Shown piece by piece: positions 6,352-6,902 of a DNA stretch of 6,902 nucleotides (the stretch's first letter is position 1; every line of letters starts with the position of its first letter). The stretch spans positions 1-6,902 of the forward strand of contig JBBRLB010000211.1 in the NCBI GenBank assembly GCA_038231575.1, in the 5' to 3' direction. The notes under the pieces are model-generated. The model saw only the letters and a program-made list of their open reading frames with translations. It ran no database searches and was not told where the DNA came from. The position numbers and the translations under genes were made by a program. Source of the DNA: CAITWF01 sp038231575 (lineage in GTDB: Bacteria > Verrucomicrobiota > Verrucomicrobiia > Opitutales > Opitutaceae).

Positions 6352-6902
6352 TCACCGGCTAGCAGCCGGTGCCACTTGGAAGCTCCGCCATTTTCCGAGC
6401 GGGAGATTGGCGAGGGCGATAATGACGAGCTGGCTGATCACAAAGGAGGTCAGCCAGAAAAACGCCGCGGCGGTGAAGCCGTAACTGTGCAGGCCGACGC
6501 CGAGCATGTTGACGCCGAACCACGACCAGCCGACCACGATGTTGCCGCCGATCGCGAGGCACATCAGCGCGGATGCGAAGGCATAAGAATAGGCATACTG
6601 CACTAAGCTTGCATAATGCCAGGGACTCAGCACCAGCAGACAGAGGAACGCGTCGCTGAGCTGCGAGCGTCCGCGCAGCTTCCGGGCGGTGAAGAGAAGC
6701 GCCAGCGCCCCCAGGGCCATGAACGTCAGGTTGACCTCATGAATCGTGAGCCAATCCGACGACGCAAGCCGGCCCACGATCAACACCACGAGGCGGGTCA
6801 GCGGCGCACGATGCTCGTTGGCCGGCCGCCAGAGCCATTCCCAGGTCACTGGCGACGTTCCGCTGACCTCCGCGATGATCAACCACTCGTCGCACCAGGG
6901 GA
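6352..6902 (-). CDS. Polytopic membrane protein, partial (5' end off window), probably shortened at its C-terminus
   Basis: The frame is open from the right edge (first full codon at 6900) to TGA at 6354..6352, giving 182 residues. A TTG at 6882 could be read as a start, but the frame continues upstream as PWCDEW and this is clearly internal. The segment begins with DEW, then WEWLWRPANEHRAPLTRL, a Trp- and His-rich signature I associate with large uncharacterised multi-spanning membrane proteins resembling glycosyltransferase-type membrane proteins. About four or five hydrophobic segments follow (near VNLTFMALGALALLF, LCLLVLSPWHYASL, ASALMCLAIGGNIVV, GVNMLGVGLH and FFWLTSFVISQLVII). Relatives as I recall them continue well beyond this length, so the end at VAPAASR looks premature. 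The last codons and the stop fall within a palindrome (6353-6371). It converges on recN. Function is unknown. Confidence 0.72.
   Translation of the reverse strand, partial: PWCDEWLIIAEVSGTSPVTWEWLWRPANEHRAPLTRLVVLIVGRLASSDWLTIHEVNLTFMALGALALLFTARKLRGRSQLSDAFLCLLVLSPWHYASLVQYAYSYAFASALMCLAIGGNIVVGWSWFGVNMLGVGLHSYGFTAAAFFWLTSFVISQLVIIALANLPLGKWRSFQVAPAASR
6353..6371. repeat. Palindrome CACCGGCT-AGC-AGCCGGTG spanning the stop of the membrane protein gene
   Basis: CACCGGCT (6353-6360) and AGCCGGTG (6364-6371) are perfect 8-bp reverse complements with a three-base spacer. On the minus strand they encode the last residues of the membrane protein, and most of its TGA stop lies in the arm. No T run follows, so it is not a standard intrinsic terminator. 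It resembles short dispersed palindromes of GC-rich genomes. Confidence 0.55.

Noticed and set aside
1..6902. CRISPR array, toxin-antitoxin pair, restriction or other defence module
   Set aside because: There are no regularly spaced repeats, and no gene pair or motif of such systems is seen. Any island cargo would lie beyond the left edge.

Overview
The window looks like chromosome from a GC-rich bacterium, most likely Verrucomicrobiota and probably Opitutaceae-like. This is a lineage guess, not a measurement. It rests on a large DUF4838 protein, the style of the RecN and tyrosine recombinase sequences, and palindromic intergenic repeats. The window divides at about position 2272, where a mobile element on the left meets resident chromosome on the right.

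Left part (1 to about 2272): the integration module of a tRNA-targeting genomic island or prophage. All three genes are on the minus strand and read away from the junction. They are a tyrosine recombinase (2135 to 984), a 238-residue protein of unknown function whose start overlaps the recombinase stop by four bases (987 to 271), and the first part of a small excisionase/AlpA-like helix-turn-helix protein that leaves the window at its left edge (203 to <1). A perfect 9-bp inverted repeat lies between the last two genes. Just behind the recombinase start are two direct copies of GGTTACAGCAT, a small hairpin, and then the 3' end of a tRNA gene (variable region, T arm, 3' acceptor strand, CCA) with no matching 5' half. 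The tRNA remnant is followed by a rho-independent terminator. This is the layout expected at the integrase-proximal end of an element inserted in a tRNA gene. The intact, rebuilt tRNA should lie beyond the left edge.

Right part (about 2273 to 6902): resident chromosome. It holds a membrane-anchored DUF4838 protein of probable carbohydrate-related function (2357 to 4507), then recN for the RecN DNA double-strand-break repair ATPase (4610 to 6271), both on the plus strand. A polytopic membrane protein gene (<6352 to 6902, minus strand, 5' end outside) converges on recN. The 80-base gap between the last two is packed with inverted repeats. The stop codons of both convergent genes lie inside these repeats, and the membrane protein looks C-terminally shortened.

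No wholly new system is visible. The points most worth following are the island boundary and its three-gene module with the unrecognised coupled protein, the palindromic repeats that supply gene ends beside recN, and the unusual RecN motifs.
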